Shown one piece after another: positions 1 to 8,522 of a stretch of 64,000 nucleotides of DNA. The notes under the pieces were generated by a model. It searched no databases, was not told where the DNA came from, and saw only the letters and a program-made list of their open reading frames with translations. The first letter of the stretch is position 1. The number at the start of each line of letters is the position of its first letter. Source of the DNA: PALSA-1003 sp963741315 (GTDB lineage Bacteria > Pseudomonadota > Gammaproteobacteria > Burkholderiales > Casimicrobiaceae); the NCBI GenBank assembly GCA_963741315.1, contig CAVUHK010000003.1:253535-317534 (forward strand), written 5' to 3'. Made by a program: the position numbers and the translations under genes.

Positions 1-381
1 TGGGCGCAATTCGCGCGCGCGCCGCAATTCGACGCTGTCGCGCGGGCCGTCGAGGACGGCGGGGGTCCACAGACGATTGAAATCCTCGTCGACGCAGCGC
101 GAGACGAAGGGATTGGTGGGATCGAAACGCCGATACGCTTCGACGTTGGCGAATACCAGCGAGAGCGTCCCGCGCAGGGGTCGCACCGAATCGCGCAGCA
201 TCCGGTCGAGCGCGATGGCGCCGCACACTTCGTTACCGTGCGTGAGCGCCTGGATGAGGACGTGCGGGCCGGGAAGGTCGCTGGTGAAGGTCCACACCCA
301 GGGCAGGCCGACGTTGCCCTGGCGGTGGGGCGCGAGGTCGGGAAACGCGACCTCGACCGGAGGTATCGCGGGCTCGGTCAT
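1..381 (-). CDS. Succinylglutamate desuccinylase/aspartoacylase family protein (C-terminus cut off)
   Basis: Partial gene: it begins at the ATG whose complement is at 379-381 and runs off the left edge of the window, so only about 127 N-terminal residues are present. Visible motifs are THGNE near residue 48, the zinc-binding HxxE box of the AstE/aspartoacylase branch of M14 carboxypeptidase-like enzymes, and DEDFNRLW further on, which matches the conserved (D)xNRxF/W segment of the family. Members remove an acyl group from an N-acyl amino acid. It lies 40 bases behind argE on the same strand, so the two deacylases probably share a transcript. The substrate cannot be told from this fragment. 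Family assignment is firm; the exact reaction is inference. Confidence 0.85.
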   Translation of the reverse strand, partial: MTEPAIPPVEVAFPDLAPHRQGNVGLPWVWTFTSDLPGPHVLIQALTHGNEVCGAIALDRMLRDSVRPLRGTLSLVFANVEAYRRFDPTNPFVSRCVDEDFNRLWTPAVLDGPRDSVELRRARELRP

Positions 382-421
382 CGTGCGCGTCCGCAGCGCG
401 CCGGCGCGCGCGGCGCGTCCT

Positions 422-1618
422 TCACGCGATGCAGACCTGATCGGCAAGGCGGCGCATGAATGCCTCGCACAGCGCGAGCTGCTCGAGCGTCACCCATTCG
501 TTGGGCTGGTGCGCCTGCGCGATGTGCCCCGGGCCGCAAATGATCGTCGAGATGTCGGCGTTGTGAAACAGCGACGCTTCGGTCCCGAAGGACACCTTGC
601 CGAAGTCGTGCGTGCCGCTGCAGGCGCGCCCGAGCTCCGCGATCTCGCTGCCGCCATGCGTGTCGAAGCCCGGCAGCACCGACAGCGCGTCGAATTCGAT
701 GTGCGTGGCGGGATCGACCGCGTGCATGTCCGGCAGCAGCGTCGCGGCAAAGCGCCGGACCTCGCCCAGCAAGGCATCGGGGTCGTCGAACGGCAGATGC
801 CGGAACTCGAAGTCGAAGGTGCAGTCGCGCGGCACGATGTTGAGCGCGGTGCCGCCATGGATCAGGCCGGTGTGGACGGTCGTATACGGGACATCGTAGG
901 CCGCGTCGAAGCCACCGCGATCGCGAAAGCGGTGCGCCATGTGCGTCAGGAACGTGACGATCTCGCAGGCGACCTGCACCGCATTGACGCCCTGCGGTGT
1001 GAGCGAGGAATGCGCTTCGTGGCCGCGCACGCGGCAGCGAAACGCCTTCTTGCCCTTGTGCGCGACGACCAGCCGCATGCCGGTGGGTTCGCCGACGATG
1101 CAGCCGGCGGGCTTGATGCCGCGCGCGGCAACGTCGGCGATCAGCCTGTGCACGCCGATGCAGCCGATTTCCTCGTCGTATGACAGCGCGAAGTGCAGCG
1201 GCCGCTTGAGTCCGCGGCGCAGAAATTCAGGAACCATCGCCAGGCCGGTCGCGGAGAAACTCTTCATGTCGGTCACGCCGCGGCCGTGCAGGCGGTCGCC
1301 GATCAGCGTTATTTCGAAGGGCGGCGTGTCCCAGGGCTGGCCATCGACCGGTACCACATCGGTATGTCCCGACAGTACGATGCCGCCGGTCGTGACATTG
1401 CCGTCCTGCGCCGGCAGCGTCGCGAACAGGTTGGCCTTGCGCCGGTCGTCGTCGAAACTAAGATGCGTGGCGATGCCGTGTCCGGCGAGATAATCGCGTA
1501 CCCAGTCGATGAGCGCGAGGTTCGACTCGCGGCTGGTGGTGTCGAAGGCGACCAGCGTGCGAATGAGGTCGAGGGCGACCAGCTGGGGTCGAACGGCGGC
1601 GGCTTCCGGGGCATTCAC
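422..1618 (-). CDS. argE: Acetylornithine deacetylase (M20 peptidase family)
   Basis: Hydrolyses N2-acetyl-ornithine to ornithine and acetate in arginine biosynthesis; cytoplasmic, two-metal M20 enzyme. The protein shows SGHTDVVPVDGQPW (metal-binding His-Asp), the catalytic DEEIGC box, and the VGEPTGM segment typical of ArgE. I place the start at the GTG whose complement is 1616-1618 (product begins MNAPEAAAV, 398 residues). The open frame continues upstream to an ATG at 1663, adding 15 residues that look like untranslated leader; neither start has a strong Shine-Dalgarno. Downstream is another deacylase of the AstE family on the same strand. The substrate could be another N-acyl amino acid, but similarity to ArgE is clear over the whole length. 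Confidence 0.87.
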   Translation of the reverse strand: MNAPEAAAVRPQLVALDLIRTLVAFDTTSRESNLALIDWVRDYLAGHGIATHLSFDDDRRKANLFATLPAQDGNVTTGGIVLSGHTDVVPVDGQPWDTPPFEITLIGDRLHGRGVTDMKSFSATGLAMVPEFLRRGLKRPLHFALSYDEEIGCIGVHRLIADVAARGIKPAGCIVGEPTGMRLVVAHKGKKAFRCRVRGHEAHSSLTPQGVNAVQVACEIVTFLTHMAHRFRDRGGFDAAYDVPYTTVHTGLIHGGTALNIVPRDCTFDFEFRHLPFDDPDALLGEVRRFAATLLPDMHAVDPATHIEFDALSVLPGFDTHGGSEIAELGRACSGTHDFGKVSFGTEASLFHNADISTIICGPGHIAQAHQPNEWVTLEQLALCEAFMRRLADQVCIA

Positions 1619-1741
1619 GATGCGACTTTCGCGCTTTGCAAGGGAACAGGATAGGAACGGCATGGGTCTATGTCAATGCCGCCCATGGAGGCGCATGCCA
1701 CCGGCTGCGCGCCCGCTTCATTCCAAATGGAGGAGTCATCG

Positions 1742-2842
1742 ATGCCGCGCGTGATTGTCGCGATTGCCGGTTTGATCATTGCCACCGCCACCGCGGCGCA
1801 GTCGCAGACGTTGCCGCTCGACAAGATCGTCCTGCCGCCGGGCTTTGCCATCGAGCTGGTCGCCAGCGCCGAAGGTGCGCGCGAAATGGCGCTGGGCGCG
1901 AAAGGGACGTTGTTCGTCGGTTCGAACCGGCCCGGCAAGGTCTACGCAATTCGCCCCGGCACGCGCTCGGTGAGCGAGATTTTCACCGTTGCGTCCGGTC
2001 TGCAGCTGCCGGTCGGCGTCGCGTTCAAGGACGGCGCGCTCTACGTTTCGGCGGTCGACCGGATCCTTCGTTTCGACGACATCGAGAACCGGTTGGACAA
2101 TCCTCCCCGGCCGGTCGTCGTCACCGATCGCCTGCCGAAGGAAACGCACCACGGCTGGAAATTCATCGCCTTCGGTCCCGACGGCAAGCTCTACGTTCCG
2201 GTGGGCGCGCCATGCAATGTCTGCGAGCCCGATTCGGATCGTTACGCCAACATCATGCGCATGAATCGCGATGGCTCCGGCATGGAAGTATTCGCGCGCG
2301 GGGTGCGTAACACAGTAGGCTTCGACTGGCATCCGGCCGACGGGTCGCTGTGGTTCACCGACAACGGTCGTGACATGCTCGGCGACGATGTGCCGCCGGA
2401 TGAACTCAATCATGCGCCGAAGGCGGGCATGAACTTCGGGTTTCCGTACTGTCACGGCGGCAGCATTGCCGACCCGGAGTTCGGCAGCAAGCACGCGTGC
2501 GCTGAATTCACCGCACCCGTGCAGCAACTCGGTCCGCATGTCGCGTCGTTGGGGATGCGCTTCTACACCGGGACGCAGTTCCCGACGCAATACCGCAACC
2601 AGATCTTCATTGCCGAACACGGCTCCTGGAACCGCAGTTCCAAGATCGGTTACCGCATAACGCTGGTGCGGCTGGAGAACGGACGCGCAGTGGCCTACGA
2701 ACCTTTCGCGACCGGTTGGCTGCAAGGCCAGACCGCGTGGGGCCGTCCGGCAGACGTCATGGTCACGCCGGACGGTTCGCTGCTGGTGTCGGACGATTAC
2801 GCCGGGGCGATCTACCGTATCAGTTATCGCGCGCCGCGCTAG
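1742..2842 (+). CDS. Secreted PQQ-type sugar (sorbosone) dehydrogenase-like protein
   Basis: Exported beta-propeller protein of the soluble glucose dehydrogenase/L-sorbosone dehydrogenase family. The start is the ATG at 1742, preceded by GGAGGA about 8 bases upstream; a longer frame from 1670 has no such signal. Residues 1-20 form a signal peptide ending near TATAAQSQ. The mature part carries family hallmarks: HHGWKFIAFGPDGKLYV, a CNVC pair, GVRNTVGFDWHP and FTDNGRDMLGDDVPPDELN, and it ends with DGSLLVSDDYAGAIYRISY. The family uses PQQ and calcium to oxidise aldoses or sorbosone in the periplasm, passing electrons to a quinone or cytochrome. The gene stands alone; the natural substrate is unknown. 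Confidence 0.82.
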   Translation: MPRVIVAIAGLIIATATAAQSQTLPLDKIVLPPGFAIELVASAEGAREMALGAKGTLFVGSNRPGKVYAIRPGTRSVSEIFTVASGLQLPVGVAFKDGALYVSAVDRILRFDDIENRLDNPPRPVVVTDRLPKETHHGWKFIAFGPDGKLYVPVGAPCNVCEPDSDRYANIMRMNRDGSGMEVFARGVRNTVGFDWHPADGSLWFTDNGRDMLGDDVPPDELNHAPKAGMNFGFPYCHGGSIADPEFGSKHACAEFTAPVQQLGPHVASLGMRFYTGTQFPTQYRNQIFIAEHGSWNRSSKIGYRITLVRLENGRAVAYEPFATGWLQGQTAWGRPADVMVTPDGSLLVSDDYAGAIYRISYRAPR

Positions 2843-2857
2843 ATCGCGCCGCGATCA

Positions 2858-3169
2858 TCAGTGGTTGTGGTAGTAGCCGATCCGGACCGGCGCGCGATAG
2901 TAACGCGCATAGGGTCGATACCACGGAGCCGGAGCGGGCAACACCGCGACCGGTGGCACGTAGGTCACGACCGGCGGCGCGTAGTAGGGCACTGCATAGG
3001 GCCGGGGCGAGGCAGCGACGTATCCAAAGCCGTTGTTCGAATAGCCGACACCGAAACCCGGCAGTCCGATCGAAACGGCGAAATTGCTGCTTGCCGACGC
3101 AGTCGACGATGCGGCCACGCCGCCTACGAGCAGTGCCGCGGCGGCCAGAGTGATCATGCGACGATTCAT
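2858..3169 (-). CDS. Small exported Pro/Tyr-rich protein
   Basis: A 103-residue protein with a signal peptide (MNRRMITLAAAALLVGG, cleavage near ASA-SS around residue 27) and a low-complexity mature part full of Pro, Tyr, Ala and Val, ending in an Arg/Tyr/His-rich tail. I chose the ATG with complement at 3167-3169 because GGAGGT lies 6 bases upstream; the frame also extends to 3499 without a start signal. Similar short Pro/Tyr-rich envelope proteins are common in betaproteobacteria, with no known function. It faces the substrate-binding protein gene at 3330 across a 160-base divergent region and converges on the sorbosone-dehydrogenase-like gene. Confidence 0.7.
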   Translation of the reverse strand: MNRRMITLAAAALLVGGVAASSTASASSNFAVSIGLPGFGVGYSNNGFGYVAASPRPYAVPYYAPPVVTYVPPVAVLPAPAPWYRPYARYYRAPVRIGYYHNH

Positions 3170-3329
3170 GCGTACCTCCATTTTGGGGGACAGCCCGCAC
3201 CTGGCGGGACACTTCAAGAAACGTCGCGCGTCGCACCGTCGTTGACGACATTGCGCGGCGTTACAATCGGTTACCGATCGGCTATTCTTCCGCGACGGTA
3301 GTCTGTCATCGCAGGTTTCCGGAGGATTG

Positions 3330-4907
3330 ATGGTTCTGCACCGCCGCCTGTTCGCCACACTGCTCGCCGCAGTATCCACGCTTGTCGTTCCCTTGATCTC
3401 CATTGCGGCAGATCTGACCATCGGCATCGGTGCCGACGTCACTGCGATCGATCCGCACTTCCATAATGTGACGCCGAACAACAACGTCGCCGCGCACATC
3501 TTCGATTATCTGGTGCTGCGCGACGAACGGCAGAAGCCGATTCCAGGCCTGGCCGAATCGTGGAAGACCATCGACCCGCTGACCTGGGAGTTCAAGCTGC
3601 GCAAGGGCGTCAAGTTTCACGATGGCAGCGACTTCACCGCTGCCGACGTCGTCGCGTCGATCGAGCGCGTGCCGCTGGTGCCGAACAGCCCGTCGGCGTT
3701 TACCGCCTATACCAAGCAGATCAAGGAAATGATCGTCGTCGATCCGTACACGATCCGCTTCAAGACGGCCACGCCGTACCCCTTGATGCCCACCGACATG
3801 ACGCAGGTGGCGATCATCTCCAGGCAGATGGCGAAGGCATCGACCGAGGATTTCAACAGCGGCAAGGCGGCGATCGGCACCGGACCGTACAAGGTGGTGC
3901 GCTACGCCAAGGGCGACCGCATCGAGTTGGCCCGCTACGATGGCTACTGGGGCGGCAAGACGCCGTGGGAAAAAGTGACGCTGCGCCTGCTGCCCAACGA
4001 TGCGTCGCGGGTGGCGGCGCTGCTCTCGGGCGACGTGCAGGCCATCGAATACGTGCCCACCGCCGACGTGGCGAAAATCAAGGCCGACAAGAAGCTCAAT
4101 GTCTACACCGTGATCGCCGATCGATTGATTTATCTGCACATGGACAGCGATCGCGAGGTGTCGCCGTTCGTGACCGACCGCGACGGCAAGCCGCTGGCGA
4201 AGAATCCGCTCAAGGATCCGCGCGTGCGCAAGGCGATTTCCAAGGCGATCAATCGTCCTGCCATCGTCGAGAAGGTGATGGAAGGACAGGCGGTAGCGTC
4301 GGGGCAGTTGCTGGCCGAAGGCATGTTCGGTTACACGAAGAACCTCAAGGTCGAAGCCTACGATCCGGAAGGCGCGAAGAAATTGCTGGCAGAAGCGGGC
4401 TACCCGAACGGCTTCGGCATCACCATTCACGCGCCGAACAATCGCTACGTCAACGACGCCAAGATCGCGCAGGCGGTCGCGCAGATGCTCACCCGCGTCG
4501 GCATCGTCACCAAGGTCGAGGCGATGCCCTCGGCGCCGTTCTTCGCGCAGGCGACCGACCTCAAGTTCAGCCTCATGCTGCTCGGCTGGAGTTCGGGCAC
4601 GGGAGAGGCATCGAGTCCGCTCAAGGCGCTGCTGGCGACGTACAACAAGGACAAGGGTTTCGGCACCGCCAATCGTGGCCGGTATTCCAATCCCAGGGTC
4701 GATGCCTTGCTCGAGGAAGGGCTCTACACCGTCGACGACCTGAAACGCGAGGCGATACTGCAACGCGCGACCGAGATTGCGGTCAACGACACCGGCATCG
4801 TGCCGCTGCATTCGCAGGTCAACGTCTGGGCCACGCGCGACGGCATCACCTATATTCCACGTACCGACGAGAATACGCTGGCGAACAAGTTCAAGCCGGC
4901 GAAGTAG
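3330..4907 (+). CDS. ABC transporter substrate-binding protein, family 5 (peptide/opine type)
   Basis: Periplasmic solute receptor of the DppA/OppA family (SBP_bac_5), 525 residues. Residues 1-27 are a signal peptide (VLHRRLFATLLAAVSTLV, cleavage before ADLTIG). Diagnostic segments include DVTAIDPHFHNVTPNNN, LAESWKTIDPLTWEFKLRKGVKFHDG and VRKAISKAINR. GGAGG lies just upstream; a TTG at 3327 is an alternative start. The matching permeases and ATPases are not adjacent: the nearest set is at 21.1-25.1 kb, so it may serve that transporter at a distance. An aldehyde dehydrogenase follows 28 bases downstream, suggesting that the imported compound or its product is an aldehyde or amine-derived metabolite (inference). 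Confidence 0.9.
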   Translation: MVLHRRLFATLLAAVSTLVVPLISIAADLTIGIGADVTAIDPHFHNVTPNNNVAAHIFDYLVLRDERQKPIPGLAESWKTIDPLTWEFKLRKGVKFHDGSDFTAADVVASIERVPLVPNSPSAFTAYTKQIKEMIVVDPYTIRFKTATPYPLMPTDMTQVAIISRQMAKASTEDFNSGKAAIGTGPYKVVRYAKGDRIELARYDGYWGGKTPWEKVTLRLLPNDASRVAALLSGDVQAIEYVPTADVAKIKADKKLNVYTVIADRLIYLHMDSDREVSPFVTDRDGKPLAKNPLKDPRVRKAISKAINRPAIVEKVMEGQAVASGQLLAEGMFGYTKNLKVEAYDPEGAKKLLAEAGYPNGFGITIHAPNNRYVNDAKIAQAVAQMLTRVGIVTKVEAMPSAPFFAQATDLKFSLMLLGWSSGTGEASSPLKALLATYNKDKGFGTANRGRYSNPRVDALLEEGLYTVDDLKREAILQRATEIAVNDTGIVPLHSQVNVWATRDGITYIPRTDENTLANKFKPAK

Positions 4908-4935
4908 TCGTCAGGCAATCACCGCCGAGGACGCC

Positions 4936-6393
4936 ATGGATACTGCCGTTGTTCGCGTACCGCCGCAGCACTTCATCGCCAACGCCTTCGTCGCGCCGGC
5001 CTCGGGCGAGACGCTGGAGATGATCGACCCGAGCGATGGCCATGCCTTTGCAGCCATCGCGCGCGGCAACGCCGCAGACATCGATCGCGCCGTCGCTGCC
5101 GCACAGCGCGCGCGCGACGGTGCGTGGGGCAGGCTCTCGCCGGTCGAGAAAGGTCGCGTGCTCGCGCGGCTGTCTCGCGCGATCCTCGATCACGCCGACG
5201 AACTGGCGATGCTCGAGGCGCGCGACTGCGGCAAGCCTCTCAAGCAGGCGATGAACGATGTGGTTGCCTGCGCGCGTTACTTCGAATTCTATGGCGGCGC
5301 CTGCGACAAGCTACACGGTGAGACGTTGCCCTACGCGAATGGATTCACCGTGCTGACCTGGCGCGAACCGCACGGCGTGACCGGCCACATCATCCCATGG
5401 AACTATCCACTGCAGATTTTCGGTCGCTCGGTCGGCGGCGCGCTGGCCGCGGGCAACGCCTGCGTGGTCAAACCGGCCGAGGATGCCTGCCTGTCGCTGC
5501 TGCGTGTCGCCGAACTGGCGGTGGCGGCCGGGTTGCCCGACGGCGCGCTCAACATCGTCACCGGGCTCGGTAGCGAAGCGGGAGCGGCGCTCGCCGCCCA
5601 TCCCGGCATCGAGCATATTTCATTCACTGGATCTCCCGCGACCGGCGCGTGGGTCGCGCAGGCGGCGGCGAAGCGGCACTGTCCGGTGACGCTCGAACTG
5701 GGGGGCAAGTCGCCGCAGATCGTGTTCGCCGACGCCGACCTCGGTGCGGCATTGCCAGTGCTCGTCAACGCGATCATCCAGAACGCCGGGCAGACATGTT
5801 CGGCGGGCAGCAGATTGTTGGTGGAACGCTCGCGCTACGAGGAGACGCTTGAAGCGCTCGGCAAGCGTTTCGCGGCGCTCAAGGTCGGTCCGGCAATGGC
5901 CGATCTCGACTGCGGGCCGCTGATCCGTGCGACGCAAAAGGACCGCGTTCGCGCGTTCCTGGACGAAGCGCGACGTGATTCGATCGCCAGCGTCGCGTGC
6001 GGGACGCTCGTCGCCGATGCACCGGCGTCGGGCTACTACGAGGTACCGCGCTTGCTGCGCGACGTTCCCGCGACGCATCGCCTCGCGCGCGAGGAAGTCT
6101 TCGGTCCGGTGCTCGCGGCGATGGCGTTTGACGACGAGGCCGACGCCCTGCGGCTGGCCAACGCGACCGACTTCGGCCTGGTCGCCGGCGTGTGGACGCG
6201 CGACGGCGCGCGGCAGTTGCGCATGGCGCGCGCGCTCAGGAGCGGGCAGGTGTTCATCAACAATTATGGAGCCGGAGGCGGCATAGAACTGCCCTTCGGC
6301 GGCGTCAAGTCCAGCGGATACGGGCGTGAAAAAGGTTTCGAGGCGTTATACGGATTCACGTACCTCAAGACCGTGGTGCTGCAGCACGGCTGA
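4936..6393 (+). CDS. NAD(P)-dependent aldehyde dehydrogenase
   Basis: Cytoplasmic aldehyde dehydrogenase of 485 residues, oxidising an aldehyde to the acid with NAD(P)+. The fold motifs are all there: GVTGHIIPWNYPLQIF, the LELGGKSPQIVF segment with the general-base Glu, and the catalytic Cys at residue 288 in GQTCSAGSRLL. The C-terminal ELPFGGVKSSGYGREKG is also typical. The start at 4936 follows a GAGGA signal. It is 28 bases behind the peptide-type binding protein and likely co-transcribed. Sequence resembles betaine/gamma-aminobutyraldehyde-type enzymes, but the substrate cannot be assigned. Possible roles include oxidation of amino acid- or polyamine-derived aldehydes. Confidence 0.9.
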   Translation: MDTAVVRVPPQHFIANAFVAPASGETLEMIDPSDGHAFAAIARGNAADIDRAVAAAQRARDGAWGRLSPVEKGRVLARLSRAILDHADELAMLEARDCGKPLKQAMNDVVACARYFEFYGGACDKLHGETLPYANGFTVLTWREPHGVTGHIIPWNYPLQIFGRSVGGALAAGNACVVKPAEDACLSLLRVAELAVAAGLPDGALNIVTGLGSEAGAALAAHPGIEHISFTGSPATGAWVAQAAAKRHCPVTLELGGKSPQIVFADADLGAALPVLVNAIIQNAGQTCSAGSRLLVERSRYEETLEALGKRFAALKVGPAMADLDCGPLIRATQKDRVRAFLDEARRDSIASVACGTLVADAPASGYYEVPRLLRDVPATHRLAREEVFGPVLAAMAFDDEADALRLANATDFGLVAGVWTRDGARQLRMARALRSGQVFINNYGAGGGIELPFGGVKSSGYGREKGFEALYGFTYLKTVVLQHG

Positions 6394-6404
6394 AGGGCGT
6401 GCTG
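6382..6404. terminator. Inverted repeat at a convergent gene end
   Basis: CAGCACG (6382-6388) and CGTGCTG (6398-6404) form a perfect 7-bp stem with a 9-base loop, spanning the stop codon of the aldehyde dehydrogenase and pointing at the end of the convergent gene at 6425. There is no T run, so a Rho-independent role is doubtful. It may simply stabilise the 3' end. Confidence 0.25.
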
Positions 6405-6424
6405 TCGATGCGCTGACGCAGCGC

Positions 6425-6919
6425 TCAGTCGCCGTGCACGATCAGTCGTTCGAGTTCGCCGACGATCGGTGTGGCGGCATCGACGCCGATGCGCTTGACC
6501 AGCGCCTGCGCGAAATCGGGCAACAGGTCGTGCAGGTCGCGCAGGTTCGCGGCGCGCTGCAGGCGCATCATCATCAGGTAACCGCGAATGCCCAGGTGCG
6601 AGTTGATGGCGTCGTTCAATTTCTGCTGTGCGGTGAGAAAGCGCTGGACCTCGTTTTCGCTGCGCGCCGCGGGCGCTCCGCCCGCGTCGCCCGCCGAGGG
6701 CGCGCTGAAGCGCTTGGCGATGAGTCCGGCGCGCTCGAGGGCGGCAAAGGCGCTGGCATCGACCCGCAGCGCGCGTGCGCGTTCGAGCACCTGGGCGACG
6801 GTGCGGCTGCCGTCGATCATGATGAGCAGACTGCGCAGCGCGATGGGCAGGTTGCGGCCGCGCTCCTTGAGCTCACGCACTCCCTCTTCGGTTTTGGCGT
6901 AGATCTCGCCCGGACTCAT
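6425..6919 (-). CDS. Conserved hypothetical protein, helical, 164 residues
   Basis: I do not recognise the family with certainty. The protein is soluble, without a signal peptide, and has an N-terminal half (residues 5-75) rich in helices, with IALRSLLIMIDGSRTVAQVL and a following AFAALERAGLIAKRF segment that reads like a winged-helix fold, then a Gly/Ala-rich linker, and a C-terminal helical half (RFLTAQQKLNDAINSHLG; LLPDFAQALVKRIG). Similar domain layouts occur in proteins with a PatB/EF-P-like wHTH, but no DNA-binding role is proven. It is divergent from glcD with about 137 bases between starts. A perfect TATAAT at 6979-6984 on this strand could be its -10 box. Confidence 0.65.
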   Translation of the reverse strand: MSPGEIYAKTEEGVRELKERGRNLPIALRSLLIMIDGSRTVAQVLERARALRVDASAFAALERAGLIAKRFSAPSAGDAGGAPAARSENEVQRFLTAQQKLNDAINSHLGIRGYLMMMRLQRAANLRDLHDLLPDFAQALVKRIGVDAATPIVGELERLIVHGD

Positions 6920-6978
6920 CAGTCGGTCTCCCGGGCCCGCCCACGCGACTGCGATCGCGACCCTTCGTGTCGGTCGTC

Positions 6979-6984
6979 ATTATA
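6979..6984 (-). promoter_or_regulatory. Candidate -10 box for the 164-residue protein gene
   Basis: TATAAT reads on the minus strand about 60 bases before the start at 6919. No convincing -35 element is found at 16-18 bases, so the call rests on the -10 alone. Confidence 0.3.
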
Positions 6985-7056
6985 GACGAGCGAACCGGGG
7001 TCGCGGAGCGTTCACGGCCCTTGAAACGGCGTTTGTGGAATAATCGTGGACTACAC

Positions 7057-8511
7057 ATGCTCGATCCGTCGCTGCTCGCCGCGCTAGGCGAAATCATGGT
7101 GCCGTCGGCGCTGCTCACCGCGCCGGAGGATACACGCCCGTACGAATGCGATGGACTGACGATCTTCCGCGAGCAGGCGCTCGCAGTCCTGCTGCCGGAA
7201 AACGAAGCGCAGGTGGTTGCGATACTCAAGTTGTGCCATACCGCTCGCATACCTGTGGTCGCGCGCGGCGCCGGCACGGGCCTCTCAGGCGGCGCGACTC
7301 CGAACAAGCACGGCGTCGTGCTCTCGCTCGCCAAGTTCAATCGCATCGTGAACATCGACGCGCTGACCCGTACCGCCGTCGTGCAGCCGGGCGTGCGCAA
7401 TCTCGCGGTGTCCGAGGCCGCAGCGCGCTACGGCCTGTACTACGCGCCGGACCCGTCGTCGCAGATCGCCTGCACCATCGGTGGCAACGTCGCCGAGAAT
7501 TCCGGCGGCGTGCACTGCCTCAAGTATGGTCTGACGGTGCACAACGTGCGGCGCGTGCGCGCGGTGCTGATCAACGGCGATGTCGTCGAATTCGGCGGCG
7601 ATGCGCTGGACAGTCCGGGCTACGATCTGCTGGCGCTGATCCACGGCTCGGAAGGACTGCTGGCGGTCATCACCGAAGTGACGGTGCGCCTGACACCCAA
7701 GCCGCAGGTGGCGCGCTGCGTGCTCGCGGCCTTCGACGACCTGGAAAAGGCAGGCGACGCGGTCGCCGCGATCATCGGCGCGGGCATCACCCCCGCCGGC
7801 CTGGAGATGATGGACAAGCTGACCATCAGCGCGGTCGAACCGTTCGTCAAGGCCGGGTATCCGCTCGACGCCGAGGCGATCCTGCTGTGCGAGTCGGACG
7901 GTGCACCCGACGAGGTCAGCGAAGAGATCGACACCGTGTCGGCGCTGCTGCAACGCTGCGGCGCGACCCTGATCGAAGTGTCGCAGAGCGAGACGCAGCG
8001 GCTCAAATTCTGGTCGGGTCGCAAGGCCGCGTTTCCGGCCGCGGGCCGCATTTCTCCCGATTACTACTGCATCGACGGCACGATCCCGCGCCGCTCGCTG
8101 GCGCCCACGCTCAAGCGCATCGGCGAGCTGTCGCAGGAATTCGGACTGCCTTGCATGAACGTCTTTCATGCCGGCGACGGCAATCTGCACCCGTTGATCC
8201 TGTACGATGCGAACAAGCCGGGCGACCGCGAGACGACGATAGCCTTCGGGGCGAAGATCCTCGAACTGTGCATCGCCGCGGGCGGAACGATCACCGGCGA
8301 GCACGGTGTCGGCGTCGAGAAGATCGACGAAATGTGCGTGCAGTTTGCGCCGCTGGAGCTGGAGCGTTTCCACTCGGTCAAGCATGCCTTCGACCCCGAC
8401 GCCCTGCTGAACCCGGGCAAGGCCGTGCCGACGCTGCATCGCTGCGCTGAGATGGGCCGCATGCACGTGCACCAGGGGCGGTTGCCACACTCCGAACTGC
8501 CGCGCTTCTGA
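7057..8511 (+). CDS. glcD: Glycolate oxidase subunit GlcD (FAD-binding)
   Basis: Flavoprotein subunit of the membrane-associated glycolate oxidase, which converts glycolate to glyoxylate and passes electrons to quinone through GlcE and GlcF. 484 residues; PCMH-type FAD domain in the first half (VVARGAGTGLSGGATPN; IGGNVAENSGGVHCLKYG; GSEGLLAVITEVTVRL) and the FAD-oxidase C-terminal domain (NVFHAGDGNLHPLI; GGTITGEHGVGVEK; LNPGKAVPT). The tail with MHVHQGRLPHSELPRF is specific to GlcD rather than other lactate dehydrogenases. The start at ATG 7057 gives the usual N-terminus; a longer frame from 6967 is leader. First gene of a run that continues to ispF. Confidence 0.93.
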   Translation: MLDPSLLAALGEIMVPSALLTAPEDTRPYECDGLTIFREQALAVLLPENEAQVVAILKLCHTARIPVVARGAGTGLSGGATPNKHGVVLSLAKFNRIVNIDALTRTAVVQPGVRNLAVSEAAARYGLYYAPDPSSQIACTIGGNVAENSGGVHCLKYGLTVHNVRRVRAVLINGDVVEFGGDALDSPGYDLLALIHGSEGLLAVITEVTVRLTPKPQVARCVLAAFDDLEKAGDAVAAIIGAGITPAGLEMMDKLTISAVEPFVKAGYPLDAEAILLCESDGAPDEVSEEIDTVSALLQRCGATLIEVSQSETQRLKFWSGRKAAFPAAGRISPDYYCIDGTIPRRSLAPTLKRIGELSQEFGLPCMNVFHAGDGNLHPLILYDANKPGDRETTIAFGAKILELCIAAGGTITGEHGVGVEKIDEMCVQFAPLELERFHSVKHAFDPDALLNPGKAVPTLHRCAEMGRMHVHQGRLPHSELPRF

Positions 8512-8522
8512 GGGAGCCCAAC